Positions 49,579-58,715 of a stretch of DNA of 64,000 nt are shown in pieces. The translations under genes and the position numbers were made by a program. The notes under the pieces are model-generated. The model saw only the letters and a list, made by a program, of their open reading frames with translations. It made no database searches and was not told the DNA's origin. The stretch comes from Acinetobacter lactucae (GTDB lineage Bacteria > Pseudomonadota > Gammaproteobacteria > Pseudomonadales > Moraxellaceae). Within the stretch, counting starts at the first letter, position 1, and each line of letters opens with the position of its first letter. The stretch spans positions 62,001-126,000 of the forward strand of contig NZ_LRPE01000039.1 of NCBI RefSeq assembly GCF_001605885.1, read 5' to 3'.

Positions 49579-49642
49579 AGAAAAAGGGAGTGAGCAAATA
49601 AACCCTATAACATCCTTTATATTTGCTCAAACCACTTTTTCT
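49579..49642 (-). terminator. Long hairpin between the glutamate dehydrogenase gene and astC
   Basis: A 10-bp stem (49591-49600 with 49620-49629) is enclosed by an 8-bp outer stem (49579-49586 with 49635-49642). On the minus strand the inner stem is followed by CTCCCTTTTT, so it may terminate or attenuate gdh transcription before ast. Confidence 0.7.
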
Positions 49643-49659
49643 AAAGTAATTTCCGCAGA

Positions 49660-50931
49660 TTAGCCTGGGAAAATACCGCGCTCTTTACGAGCTTTTAAGA
49701 TACGCTCACATGCCAAGATGTAAGCTGCTGTACGTAAAGTACAAGCGTTGCTGTTTGCAGTATTCCAAACGTCGTCCATAGCTTGAACCATCAATTTGTC
49801 TAAACGCTCATTGATTTCTTCTTCAGTCCAGAAGTAGCTAGCCATGTCTTGAACCCATTCGAAGTAACTTACAGTTACACCGCCGGCGTTACATACCACG
49901 TCAGGAACGACAACAATTCCACGCTCAACTAAAACGTCTTCAGCTTTCGGATAAGTCGGGCCATTTGCACCTTCTAAAATCAACTTAGCTTTAAGTTTTT
50001 GAGCACGTTCAACAGTGATTTGGCCTTCCAATGCAGCAGGAACAATAATGTCAACTTCAGCTGTCCAGAAATCTTCGTCAGCAATTGATTGAGCACCAGC
50101 AAAACCACCAACACCTTGGTTTGCATTTACGTGATCACGTAATGCTTCAAGATCAATACCATCAGCATTGAAAATTGTGCCAGTGTGGTCTTGAACATGT
50201 GTAACTTTCGCTTTTGATTCAACAAATAAGAAAGCCGCTTCACTACCTACGTTACCAAAACCTTGAATAGCGATTTTCGCACCTTCAATTGGTAAATTGA
50301 TTTTTGCAGCTACTTCACGACCTGTAACAAATACACCACGACCAGTCGCTTTTACACGACCTAAAGAACCACCTAAGTGAACTGGTTTACCAGTTACAAC
50401 ACCTGTTACTGTATAACCTTGGCTTGTAGAATAAGTATCCATCATCCAACCCATGATATTGGCATTCGTACCAACGTCTGGAGCAGGAATATCTTTTTGA
50501 GGCCCAATAATGTGACCAATTTCAGTCGTATAACGACGAGTCAAACGCTCTAATTCACGATTAGATAATTTACGTGGATCAACACGAATACCACCTTTCG
50601 CACCGCCAAATGGCAAGTTCAAAACAGCAGTTTTAATTGTCATCCATGCAGACAACGCCATCACTTCATTCAAATCAACATTTGGATGGTAACGAACACC
50701 ACCTTTACCAGGACCACGAGACAAGTTGTGTTGTACACGATAGCCTTCAAAATGTTGGATAGTACCGTCGTCCATTACGATTGGCACGTCTACAATAAGT
50801 GCACGTTTTGGACGTTTTAAAGTGTCGATAAACTCAGCTAAGTGGTCTAAGTACGGAGCAACACGGTCAATTTGTGCCAAGTAAGTTTGCCATGCATCGC
50901 TGTGTTCGTTTACGTATGAAAGATCTGACAT
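49660..50931 (-). CDS. Glutamate dehydrogenase (Glu/Leu/Phe/Val dehydrogenase family)
   Basis: A 423-residue oxidative deaminase that interconverts glutamate and 2-oxoglutarate plus ammonia. The catalytic Lys region is [14 protein letters not shown]; the NAD(P) domain has [13 protein letters not shown] and ILEGANGPT. It sits immediately upstream of astCADBE on the same strand, separated by a hairpin. The context suggests a catabolic role: the two glutamates made per arginine by AstC and AstE are fed into the TCA cycle. NAD against NADP preference cannot be read reliably. Confidence 0.94.
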   Translation of the reverse strand: MSDLSYVNEHSDAWQTYLAQIDRVAPYLDHLAEFIDTLKRPKRALIVDVPIVMDDGTIQHFEGYRVQHNLSRGPGKGGVRYHPNVDLNEVMALSAWMTIKTAVLNLPFGGAKGGIRVDPRKLSNRELERLTRRYTTEIGHIIGPQKDIPAPDVGTNANIMGWMMDTYSTSQGYTVTGVVTGKPVHLGGSLGRVKATGRGVFVTGREVAAKINLPIEGAKIAIQGFGNVGSEAAFLFVESKAKVTHVQDHTGTIFNADGIDLEALRDHVNANQGVGGFAGAQSIADEDFWTAEVDIIVPAALEGQITVERAQKLKAKLILEGANGPTYPKAEDVLVERGIVVVPDVVCNAGGVTVSYFEWVQDMASYFWTEEEINERLDKLMVQAMDDVWNTANSNACTLRTAAYILACERILKARKERGIFPG

Positions 50932-51913
50932 CTTTTTTCCTATATACCTTCATAGACTCAGATTTGATAAATCCATAGTCTTTATTATTCAGCAACCAAA
51001 ACCTTGCAATAACAAAGTCTTAGTTTATTTACTAAACCTTCTGCTCTTCTAAAGCATTAGGTTTTTTAAATTCCATTTGTTGATACTAAAAGTATGATCT
51101 ACTTTTATATATCGATATCTTTTACAAGCTTTCTTTCACTTAACTTACTGTTTATAAAGCTATCTTTATAAAAGCAAAGTTTAACCACAACCCACTTAAT
51201 CCAGTCGGCTGAAATATAAATACAAAAGAAATGGCATAACCGTTAGGGAGTTAAAAAGAACGATGATTTATCAAAAAATCAGTGTCCATAAAAATTATTT
51301 TGACTAATCGATAGATCCCTCCATTAGTCTTTTTAAAAATAAACATTGTTCAATAATGCTACAGATTAATTATCTCTACAGATACCAACTAAAATTGAGA
51401 TGGCACATAGCGATAAAATCTTCCAATAAATATAGCATATAGCACTCTCATTTAGAACATTTTAAAATAAATAAGCAGAGAAAAAATAATCAAATCGCAC
51501 TGTTTCTTATAATAAAAAAACAACAAATATTAAAAAAACCTTAACTTTAATAAAAAAAATTTATAGAAAAAATAAAATCATAATTTAAAAAAATACACCA
51601 AATTAAAATTATAAATAACAATAACTTAAAAATTATTCACCATTATTAAATTGTTAAAAATTTATACCTCTTCTACATTAAATCTATAATAAATCCATTT
51701 CCAATTCATATTTCATAAAATCTAAAAAACCTCTTTATCAAATAACCAAGCTAAACATAGACTTAATCAAATATTAATAATAAATAAATATTAATAAGAA
51801 TCCGATAAATGGTAATTTTATAAAACAATATTTGTTTTCATGATTAAAAATAAAACTTCATTTTTAAAAAAAATACAGAAAATCTCTCTTTTGTAGTTCC
51901 TGTAAGGCACAAA
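50932..51913. other. Long AT-rich intergenic region upstream of gdh-ast
   Basis: About 980 bp without any credible reading frame. The stretch at roughly 51480-51890 is almost all A and T. It contains the promoter region of gdh (minus strand) and follows the permease terminator. Regulatory sites for arginine control of ast are expected here but none was recognised with confidence. Confidence 0.6.
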
Positions 51914-51935
51914 AAAGGCCCCTTTCGGGACCTTT
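51914..51935 (-). terminator. Terminator of the amino-acid permease gene
   Basis: On the minus strand AAAGGTCCC, a GAAA tetraloop, and GGGGCCTTT form a 9-bp stem with one G-T pair, followed by TTT. Confidence 0.8.
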
Positions 51936-51963
51936 AAAAACACATTTTTTCAACTAAAAAAGC

Positions 51964-53397
51964 TTAGCCTTGCACTAGATCTTTCTTTCGATAAAAAATG
52001 AAATAGCTTGCATAGCAAAGAAGAATAAAAATAATGCAACTAATAAAACCAACGTGCATGGATGGATCAAACACCATACTGATACAGGTAATGATACAGA
52101 ATAGCCCACCCACAATTGGAGTAAGAGGAAAAAGAGGTGCTGCGAAACGTAAATCTTTTGCTGTTTTGCCTGACTTATACCATTGTCTACGGAAGTTAAA
52201 TTGTGAAACACAAATCGCAATCCAAACCACAACCATTGTAAAAGCTGCAACACCCAACAAATTCTTAAAAATTGTTTCTGGTGCAAATTGTTCTGAAAGC
52301 AAGCCAGGAATTGCCCCAAACATAGTTACAGTAATGGCAACAATAGGTGTTCCCGAAGGAGTTAATTTAGAAAATATTTTTGGTAATTGATTTTTTGCAG
52401 AAAGTGACCACATCATGCGTGAGGCAGCAAACAAACCAGAATTTGCAGCAGAAAGTAAAGCGGTAATAATTACAAAGCGAATAATGTCTTCTGCGTAGGG
52501 AATACCAATATAATTAAATACAGTCACAAAAGGGCTATTACTTACCTCATTCGCACTAAGTCCTGCGAGTTGGTACGGTAGTAATGAACTAATCACCACA
52601 ATTGTACCCACAAAGAAAATCAGTAGTCGCCAAATAGCCGCATTGATTGCTTTAGGAACTGTCTGTGCTGGATTTTCAGCCTCCCCAGCCGCCACTCCAA
52701 TTAATTCTGTACCGGAAAAAGCAAAGTTAACAATAAGCATGGTGGCAAAAATTGGGAAGAGACCATTTGGAAACCAACCGTGAGCCGTCAAGTTGCTAAA
52801 TAATGGTGCCGTTTCATGCCCTTGGTACGGAATAAAACCAAAAATTGCCAGTAAACCCAATCCAATGAAACAGATGATAGTGATAACTTTGACGAGGGCC
52901 AACCAAAATTCAGATTCGGCAAATAATCGAGTTGAACTGATATTAAGAAAAAAGACTAAGGCGCCAAAAAAAAGAGTCCAAGCCCATACCGAGGTAGATG
53001 GAAACCATTCCTGTACCAATAAAGCCGCAGCGGTAAACTCAGTTCCTAAAGTTGCAGTCCAAGTTAACCAATAGAGCCAAGTAATCATATAGCCCGTACC
53101 CGGACCGATATAACGACGAGCGTACTCCCCAAAAGAACCCGATTCAGGCACATGGACCGCTAGCTCACCAAGACACAACATCACGGTATAGGCAATTAAA
53201 CCGCCCAAAAAATAAGAAATAATTGCGCCAATTGGGCCTGCTTGGGAAATTACATCACCAGATCCTAAAAAAAGACCTGTACCTATGGCACCGCCAAGGG
53301 AGATCATCACCAAATGTCGAGTACTCATTGCTCGTTTCAAAGGTGCAGAACTTCCATGTTGCGATGCATCATTATTCCGATAATTTAATGATTGCAT
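51964..53397 (-). CDS. Amino-acid permease of the APC superfamily (arginine/ornithine-type likely)
   Basis: A 477-residue inner-membrane permease with twelve helices. The N-terminus RHLVMISLGGAIGTGLFLGSG is the amino-acid-binding first helix of the AAT group; ELAVHVPESGSFGEYA follows. The overall pattern recalls RocE/RocC (arginine and ornithine) and MmuP (S-methylmethionine) of other bacteria. It lies on the same strand upstream of gdh-ast, across a 1-kb gap and a terminator, so a role in supplying arginine or ornithine is an inference from context. Substrate is not determined by the sequence. Confidence 0.88.
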   Translation of the reverse strand: MQSLNYRNNDASQHGSSAPLKRAMSTRHLVMISLGGAIGTGLFLGSGDVISQAGPIGAIISYFLGGLIAYTVMLCLGELAVHVPESGSFGEYARRYIGPGTGYMITWLYWLTWTATLGTEFTAAALLVQEWFPSTSVWAWTLFFGALVFFLNISSTRLFAESEFWLALVKVITIICFIGLGLLAIFGFIPYQGHETAPLFSNLTAHGWFPNGLFPIFATMLIVNFAFSGTELIGVAAGEAENPAQTVPKAINAAIWRLLIFFVGTIVVISSLLPYQLAGLSANEVSNSPFVTVFNYIGIPYAEDIIRFVIITALLSAANSGLFAASRMMWSLSAKNQLPKIFSKLTPSGTPIVAITVTMFGAIPGLLSEQFAPETIFKNLLGVAAFTMVVVWIAICVSQFNFRRQWYKSGKTAKDLRFAAPLFPLTPIVGGLFCIITCISMVFDPSMHVGFISCIIFILLCYASYFIFYRKKDLVQG

Positions 53398-53760
53398 ATA
53401 AAAAACTGTAACGACAATTTAGTAAAAAATCATTTTAGGAGAAAAAAATAAATATGCAATTATCTTTGAATAATGAACTTATTTTAACCAAACTCTCTAC
53501 GTTAAAATAAAATCTATATTAAAAACATCTAGTTATATATTTTTATAGTTATAACTGTATTTTAATTAACCCCACATCATTTCTTCAATTTATATCAATT
53601 AAAAACCCATTTATTTATAAATATAATATTTATATATATTACTAGATATGCCTAATTTTAATACAGTGAATATGCACACAATAACCGTACTATTTATTTA
53701 AATAATGAATTTAAAAAAAATATATAAATAAGTTTATAAAAAAATATTTTTTAAGCAAAA
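53398..53760. other. AT-rich intergenic region upstream of the permease
   Basis: About 360 bp, very A/T-rich, no gene seen. It should contain the permease promoter, reading on the minus strand. Confidence 0.55.
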
Positions 53761-53794
53761 AATAAAGCTCAAACCTAAAGGTCTGAGCTTTATT
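53761..53794. terminator. Bidirectional hairpin terminator
   Basis: An 11-bp stem (53761-53771 with 53784-53794) with T-rich sequence on the minus-strand side ends the hydrolase gene. Confidence 0.8.
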
Positions 53795-53810
53795 TAAACA
53801 CTATCAAGTT

Positions 53811-55088
53811 TTAATAGTTGATGGTGGTCAACTGTTCTGTAGATTGAATCGAACCTTCTGTAAATTCACACAGCCCTTGTTCATCACAAGATAAATTTAG
53901 TTGCTTATAGCTAATCGCAAAAGAGTCAGAATATTTTTTGACTACAAACGGGCTCATATCCGACGTTAAAGGCTCTTCACTCTTGAACAATTTAATGATC
54001 TTACGGTCATTCATCGCTAACAAATAAATTTCATTATTTAATTCAATATGCACTACACCTGTGTGTTCAGCCACAATTGGAACCAAATAAGATTTATTCA
54101 CCAGCAGAGTATCTACCATATAACTTTCAATCTTTGAATTGATGAGGTTGAATACCAAAACTGAACCAAAGCTGGTCTGCAAACCTTCTTTATAATTTGC
54201 AGCTTCTTGAATTCGCTGTACTTTAATACCCAACTTTTGAAAGTCTAGCTCAGTTGCTTGCTTCGTCTTTATCAAGCTACGCGTAATAGCCTGTTTAAGC
54301 GGGTTATCAAAATAACGTTCATCGAGCTGAAAATCGTTCTGACGCAATATTTTTAACAACATTTCATCATGATGGGTAAGAACATGCGCAAGTACATTAC
54401 GGAAGTAAAATTTACTTTGCTTTTTGACCTTACGAACCTGCTGATAAAAATAGATTTCATCAAAGTCATGTTCAATAAAATCATGTAATAAACTTGAACT
54501 TGCCAACACAGACAATGCTTCATGACCAGTAAATGGCAAATGGATCGTATGTAAGTTTGGTAGCAGCTCTTTTATTTTTAGATAATGTTCACGGTCAGTC
54601 GCAAAATACGGATCATAAACAATAACGTATTCACGTGCTGCATCTACATCTTGTGGCTGGATCTGCATGTCTTTGTTTGCTATAGCATCAAAAAACTCGG
54701 CATAGCGTCGATCTTCAACCTGCTCAGGATCAATTGAATATTGAGGCACAAATGCAATCACACGATTCATATTCAATAAATTAGAATATTTGATTGCTGC
54801 ATAGCCGCCCATTGAACCGCCATAACCTACAATATTTTTAAAGCCTTCTAAAATAGGCGTAATCGCTTTTGCCAGCTCAATCATGCTCGCTTGAGGAAAC
54901 CATGATTTTTGTTTTGGCATTACCCCAATAACATTATATTGGTATTTAATTAGGGACTTTTCAGCATTGATAGATAAGCCACTCGCTCGGGTAATCAAAT
55001 CGCCAAAAGAGAGAACCAATGTATTAGAATCGCCTGGTAAAAAAATGGCTCTAATGTGTTCGTCTTCAAAAATAATTTGCTTATCCAT
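53811..55088 (-). CDS. Alpha/beta-hydrolase-like protein of unknown function
   Basis: A 425-residue protein from the ATG at 55088 with a GGTGTGAG ribosome-binding site; a longer frame adds 23 Cys/Phe-rich residues and is unlikely. The nucleophile elbow GGSMGGYAA sits near residue 90, and a His in LPFTGHEALSVL could complete the active site. Residues about 230-425 form a separate C-terminal domain with no recognised fold, ending with beta-rich sequence. Cytoplasmic by appearance. It may be an esterase or a two-domain polysaccharide-related enzyme; neither is supported beyond the elbow. Confidence 0.65.
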   Translation of the reverse strand: MDKQIIFEDEHIRAIFLPGDSNTLVLSFGDLITRASGLSINAEKSLIKYQYNVIGVMPKQKSWFPQASMIELAKAITPILEGFKNIVGYGGSMGGYAAIKYSNLLNMNRVIAFVPQYSIDPEQVEDRRYAEFFDAIANKDMQIQPQDVDAAREYVIVYDPYFATDREHYLKIKELLPNLHTIHLPFTGHEALSVLASSSLLHDFIEHDFDEIYFYQQVRKVKKQSKFYFRNVLAHVLTHHDEMLLKILRQNDFQLDERYFDNPLKQAITRSLIKTKQATELDFQKLGIKVQRIQEAANYKEGLQTSFGSVLVFNLINSKIESYMVDTLLVNKSYLVPIVAEHTGVVHIELNNEIYLLAMNDRKIIKLFKSEEPLTSDMSPFVVKKYSDSFAISYKQLNLSCDEQGLCEFTEGSIQSTEQLTTINY

Positions 55089-55215
55089 GCTCACACCGAA
55101 AGAAAATTTACTCCCACATACAACGTCAAAAATGAAACAAAATAGGTGTTTTGCCAATTTATGATTGCGGAGTATCTTATTTTATAGATGCCAGTCAGAT
55201 TAAAAAGCGCAAAAT

Positions 55216-56004
55216 ATGACACAATCCTTACATCCTGCCGCTCAAAAAGGCTTCAGCTCGGCTGCTGAACTTTATCAGCAAGTTAGACCCAATTATCCCG
55301 CAGAAATAGTAAGTTGGCTGCAAAATTGCCTACAAATACAGGAAAACTCTACTGTTATCGATCTTGGATCAGGTACTGGCAAATTCTTACCCTACTTAAA
55401 ACAAACACATGCTGATGTTATTGCAGTTGAGCCAATTGGCGAGATGTTACAGCAGCTTCAACAAGTTTATCCTGATATCAAAACATTACAGGCTTTTAGC
55501 CATTCAATTCCTGTAGCAGACCATGAAATTGATGCGATTATTTGTGCACAATCTTTTCACTGGTTTGACAACTTCGATACCCTAACAGAAATGCATAGAG
55601 TATTAAAACCAAAAGGGCATTTAGGGCTCGTTTGGAATCAACGCGACGAACGTAAGGACTGGGTAAAAGCCTTAGCTGATTTTCTACTTCCACTTGAAGG
55701 AGACACACCTCGTTATCATAGTGAAAAGTGGAAACGTGTATTTGAACAACAAGATTTGTTTGTATTTGATAGCCTACAAACATTCACACAGTCACAACAC
55801 GGTTCTGTCGAACAAGTCGTGAGTAAACGTTTACTCTCTACGAGTTTTATTGCTGCAATGACTGAAAAAGATCAATTACAACTCAAAGCACAGTTTGAAA
55901 AAATTGTTTATGATTTTACGGGATTAGGTCCTCAAGATCAGATTGATTTCCCATATGTTACATATGCATATCACTTTCAGAAAAGTACGTTACCCGTTAA
56001 ATAA
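55216..56004 (+). CDS. Class I SAM-dependent methyltransferase
   Basis: A 262-residue methyltransferase of the Methyltransf_11 type. Motif I is VIDLGSGTGKF, motif II has VIAVEPIGEML, and motif III lies near AIICAQSFHWFD, with LKPKGHLGLVWNQRD beyond it. The HWF segment recalls small-molecule methyltransferases related to trans-aconitate methyltransferase. Substrate unknown. It begins 27 bp before the next lipoprotein gene ends its spacing, and the two are probably cotranscribed. Confidence 0.9.
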   Translation: MTQSLHPAAQKGFSSAAELYQQVRPNYPAEIVSWLQNCLQIQENSTVIDLGSGTGKFLPYLKQTHADVIAVEPIGEMLQQLQQVYPDIKTLQAFSHSIPVADHEIDAIICAQSFHWFDNFDTLTEMHRVLKPKGHLGLVWNQRDERKDWVKALADFLLPLEGDTPRYHSEKWKRVFEQQDLFVFDSLQTFTQSQHGSVEQVVSKRLLSTSFIAAMTEKDQLQLKAQFEKIVYDFTGLGPQDQIDFPYVTYAYHFQKSTLPVK

Positions 56005-56031
56005 TTAGTGAATAGGTTTGGTTGAAAAGTT

Positions 56032-56565
56032 ATGAAGAAGAAAACATCTCAAATCATTTTAATGTCTTTGCTTTGCTCTAGCCTATTTCTTACTGCTTGT
56101 AAAAAAGCAGATGAGCCTGCTAAGACGGAGCAACCTTCTGCCACCTCATCTACCGATCAGGTGTTAGAAAAACTGAATGAAAGACCTGTTAAGACATTCC
56201 CTGCCACTGCTGATGATGCACACGATATTGCACTGTTAGAGGATTATGACCGTCGCTTTACAGAAATGAGTGACGAGATGGAAAGTGAATTAGCAAAAAT
56301 GCATGAAGCTGGAACCCTCACTACAGAGTTTGAGCAACAGCGTACTCTCGATAATGTGCGCTCTTCTCTGACCATGTTAAAAGATTTAGATTTAAAAACT
56401 GAGCAAGGCCGTTACATTCAGGGTCTACTTTATCAATATTGGGAAAACCAAGAAAAACACTTGAGTGATAAGCAAGCCAATAAAGATGAACAGATCAATG
56501 ATCTTGCCGACTATTTACAAGCGCAAAATCAATTAAAATATTGGAAAGCATCGCAACAGAAATAA
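56032..56565 (+). CDS. Predicted lipoprotein of unknown function
   Basis: A 177-residue protein with lipobox LTAC (Cys23), a Pro/Ala/Ser/Thr linker, and then a helical body rich in Glu, Asp and Gln (about residues 60-177) likely to form a coiled helix bundle. No family recognised. It begins 27 bp after the methyltransferase stop. Confidence 0.75.
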   Translation: MKKKTSQIILMSLLCSSLFLTACKKADEPAKTEQPSATSSTDQVLEKLNERPVKTFPATADDAHDIALLEDYDRRFTEMSDEMESELAKMHEAGTLTTEFEQQRTLDNVRSSLTMLKDLDLKTEQGRYIQGLLYQYWENQEKHLSDKQANKDEQINDLADYLQAQNQLKYWKASQQK

Positions 56566-56582
56566 GTAATATAGTGCTTATA

Positions 56583-56612
56583 AAAAAGCCTTCATATTTA
56601 TGAAGGCTTTTT
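56583..56612. terminator. Bidirectional rho-independent terminator
   Basis: A 13-bp stem (56583-56595 with 56600-56612), loop ATTT, A5/T5 ends. It lies between convergent genes. Confidence 0.9.
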
Positions 56613-56615
56613 AAA

Positions 56616-57179
56616 TTATATATTTTGCTTTTCAACCCAATGAATAGATTGCACACGAAATAGTTCACAAGCACCATCACCTGTATCAGTTGGTGTAAGC
56701 GACGATTTCCAGACTAAATTTTTGTCTTTAATCTCGACAAGGTCACCTTTTAGATAAACTAAATCACCACGTTTAACCTGTTTAATCTGCTGAGCAATTT
56801 CAGGATTTGCAGGAATAATGTGCATGTTAGACACCATTTGCATTGCTTGCTCTGCTGGAACAGGTAATTTAGGAATTTTCCAGTTTAAATAACGGTCATA
56901 TTGTTTCACTGAAATATGACGTGCGATTTCAGGCTGGGCAAACAATCCCCAACTTACTGCATAGTCGATAGGAGAAAATTTAGCTTGTTCATCATTTTGA
57001 TAAACTTTTGAACCCAGAATTCTGAAATTTCCTTGAAAAGGCTGTAATACAGAAATAGATTGGTCTTTTTCTATCGGGCTCAAACCGTTGGCAATATTGT
57101 ATGCGCTTGAGGACGATGCAAATGCTGAACTCATGCCAATAGCAGCTAGTAAGCCCATCATCAAACGTTGTTTTTTCAT
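56616..57179 (-). CDS. Exported protein of unknown function
   Basis: A 187-residue protein from the ATG at 57179, with GAGGTG before it. A signal peptide ends near AFA. The mature part has a Tyr/Trp-rich central region and a C-terminal segment GDLVYLKGDLVEIKDKNLVWKSSL that reads as an OB- or barrel-like fold, then a Cys in DGACELFRV. Similar sequences occur in other gammaproteobacteria, but I know of no function. Monocistronic. Confidence 0.72.
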   Translation of the reverse strand: MKKQRLMMGLLAAIGMSSAFASSSSAYNIANGLSPIEKDQSISVLQPFQGNFRILGSKVYQNDEQAKFSPIDYAVSWGLFAQPEIARHISVKQYDRYLNWKIPKLPVPAEQAMQMVSNMHIIPANPEIAQQIKQVKRGDLVYLKGDLVEIKDKNLVWKSSLTPTDTGDGACELFRVQSIHWVEKQNI

Positions 57180-57318
57180 CGTGTTACACCTCAAATATTG
57201 CTAGATCAAAATGAATAGATCTTCAATTTATAATAGCTTTAAGCGATGAAAAAAATATCGAAATTTAGTAACAATACAGATCAATTTCGTCTATTTTTGT
57301 GCTGAATTAAACAGCTTG

Positions 57319-57786
57319 TTAATCTTCGAAATCTATTCTCAACGTTTCAAAACGAACCTTACCTTGTTGAACAGCTTGAGCAATTGCCTGTTGGCCTTTA
57401 GTGAGTCTAGCACCGCCACTTTTTACATCGAGTAAAATAATATTGATATCTTCTGCCGTACCATCGCCATCGCGAAAATCGGTATATCCATCAAAAATAA
57501 TATAGTCCACCGGATCACCCATGAATTTTGCATCACTTGGTAAATATTGAAATTCAGGTAAAACTGGAGCAAATTGTTCTGCCATTTTTCCTTTCAATAC
57601 CGCACGACTTGTATTTACACTTCTCTTTTGCGCTTGAGTAAGGGCTTGTTGATGCTCTAATTCAAGTTCAGCAATATATTGCTCATATTCAGCCCGAATT
57701 CGTCCATTACGTGTATTTGATAGAATAAGAGTCGTGAGAATAATTCCAATACCAGCACCAATAAGCATGGCAAGCCATACAGACAT
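57319..57786 (-). CDS. Holliday-junction-resolvase-like nuclease with membrane anchor
   Basis: A 155-residue protein. The N-terminus is a single hydrophobic helix (WLAMLIGAGIGIILTTLIL), then a coiled segment (residues about 30-60), then the Endonuc_Holl-type domain: PVDYIIFDGYTDFRDGDGTAEDINIILLDVKSGGARLTKGQQAI. The D-DxK motif (Asp of DYIIFDG, D/K of LLDVKSG) is the PD-(D/E)XK nuclease active-site pattern. Substrate and cellular role unknown; a membrane-tethered nuclease could act on incoming DNA. Divergent from the ParA gene. Confidence 0.78.
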   Translation of the reverse strand: MSVWLAMLIGAGIGIILTTLILSNTRNGRIRAEYEQYIAELELEHQQALTQAQKRSVNTSRAVLKGKMAEQFAPVLPEFQYLPSDAKFMGDPVDYIIFDGYTDFRDGDGTAEDINIILLDVKSGGARLTKGQQAIAQAVQQGKVRFETLRIDFED

Positions 57787-57946
57787 AAATTTTCCTTAGC
57801 AAACACAAATCAACATGACAGATCTGCAATCATATCTAAAATAACGAAACAGCTTAAACTTTTGTCAAATGCGGTCATCTACTTCTAACAAAAAGATGCT
57901 AAGGTATAAAACATAAACAAATGTGCTGCTGAAAATAATTGGATTT

Positions 57947-58591
57947 ATGAAAACGATACTTATTGCAAATCAAAAGGGCGGATGCGGAAAAACCATGACA
58001 GCCATTACGTTGGCAACGGCATTGGCACAAAAAGGATATAAGGTAGCATTAGCAGATTCAGATAATCAGAAGTCAGCTTTACAATGGTTAAAACAGCGCC
58101 CTGATACAGTTGCGGCGATCCAAAGCCTAGACTGGCGTCATGAAAAATCAATTGGCGATGCTCCAAAAAATCTGGACTATTTAATTATTGATGCACCTGG
58201 TGCTCTTTCAGGTGAACATGCTGAACAGCTCATTAGTGAAGCTCATGCCATTATTACCCCACTTCAGCCTTCATTTTTTGATATAGATAGTACTCGTCGC
58301 TTTTTGAAGCATTTACAAGATATTAAACGTATTCGCAAAGGCAAAGTTCAGATTTTACTTCTTGCTAATCGCGTAAAACCAAACAGTGCCAGCTCAAAAG
58401 ATATTCAACAGTTTTTTGAAAAAATTGAACAAGAACCTGTGGCATGGATTGCTGAACGCACTGCATATGGCAGTTTGGCAATGCAGGGCTTGAGTATTTT
58501 TGATAAACCGCAAAAAAACTTTATTACTATTCAAAATCAATGGCAACCCGTTCTAAACAAGTTGATTGAAGATAAAGCTGAATGGTTTTAA
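57947..58591 (+). CDS. Orphan ParA/MinD-family ATPase
   Basis: A 214-residue ParA-type ATPase from the ATG at 57947. The deviant Walker A is KGGCGKTMTA near residue 10; a Walker A' region YKVALADSDNQKSALQWL and Walker B LDYLIIDAPG follow. It has no N-terminal DNA-binding domain and no parB next to it, so it is unlikely to be the chromosome partition gene. Orphan ParA proteins place other structures, such as plasmids, chemoreceptors or conjugative parts, in the cell. Its cargo here is unknown. Confidence 0.88.
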   Translation: MKTILIANQKGGCGKTMTAITLATALAQKGYKVALADSDNQKSALQWLKQRPDTVAAIQSLDWRHEKSIGDAPKNLDYLIIDAPGALSGEHAEQLISEAHAIITPLQPSFFDIDSTRRFLKHLQDIKRIRKGKVQILLLANRVKPNSASSKDIQQFFEKIEQEPVAWIAERTAYGSLAMQGLSIFDKPQKNFITIQNQWQPVLNKLIEDKAEWF

Positions 58592-58715
58592 AGGACTTTT
58601 GTCCTCTAAAACTGCATGTATAAGGTTCTTTACATTAGAGCCTTAAAATTTGCCTCAGGTTATTTTTCAGTTAATATGACTTTATTCTATGTAGAAAATT
58701 AGAGAAATATTGTTC

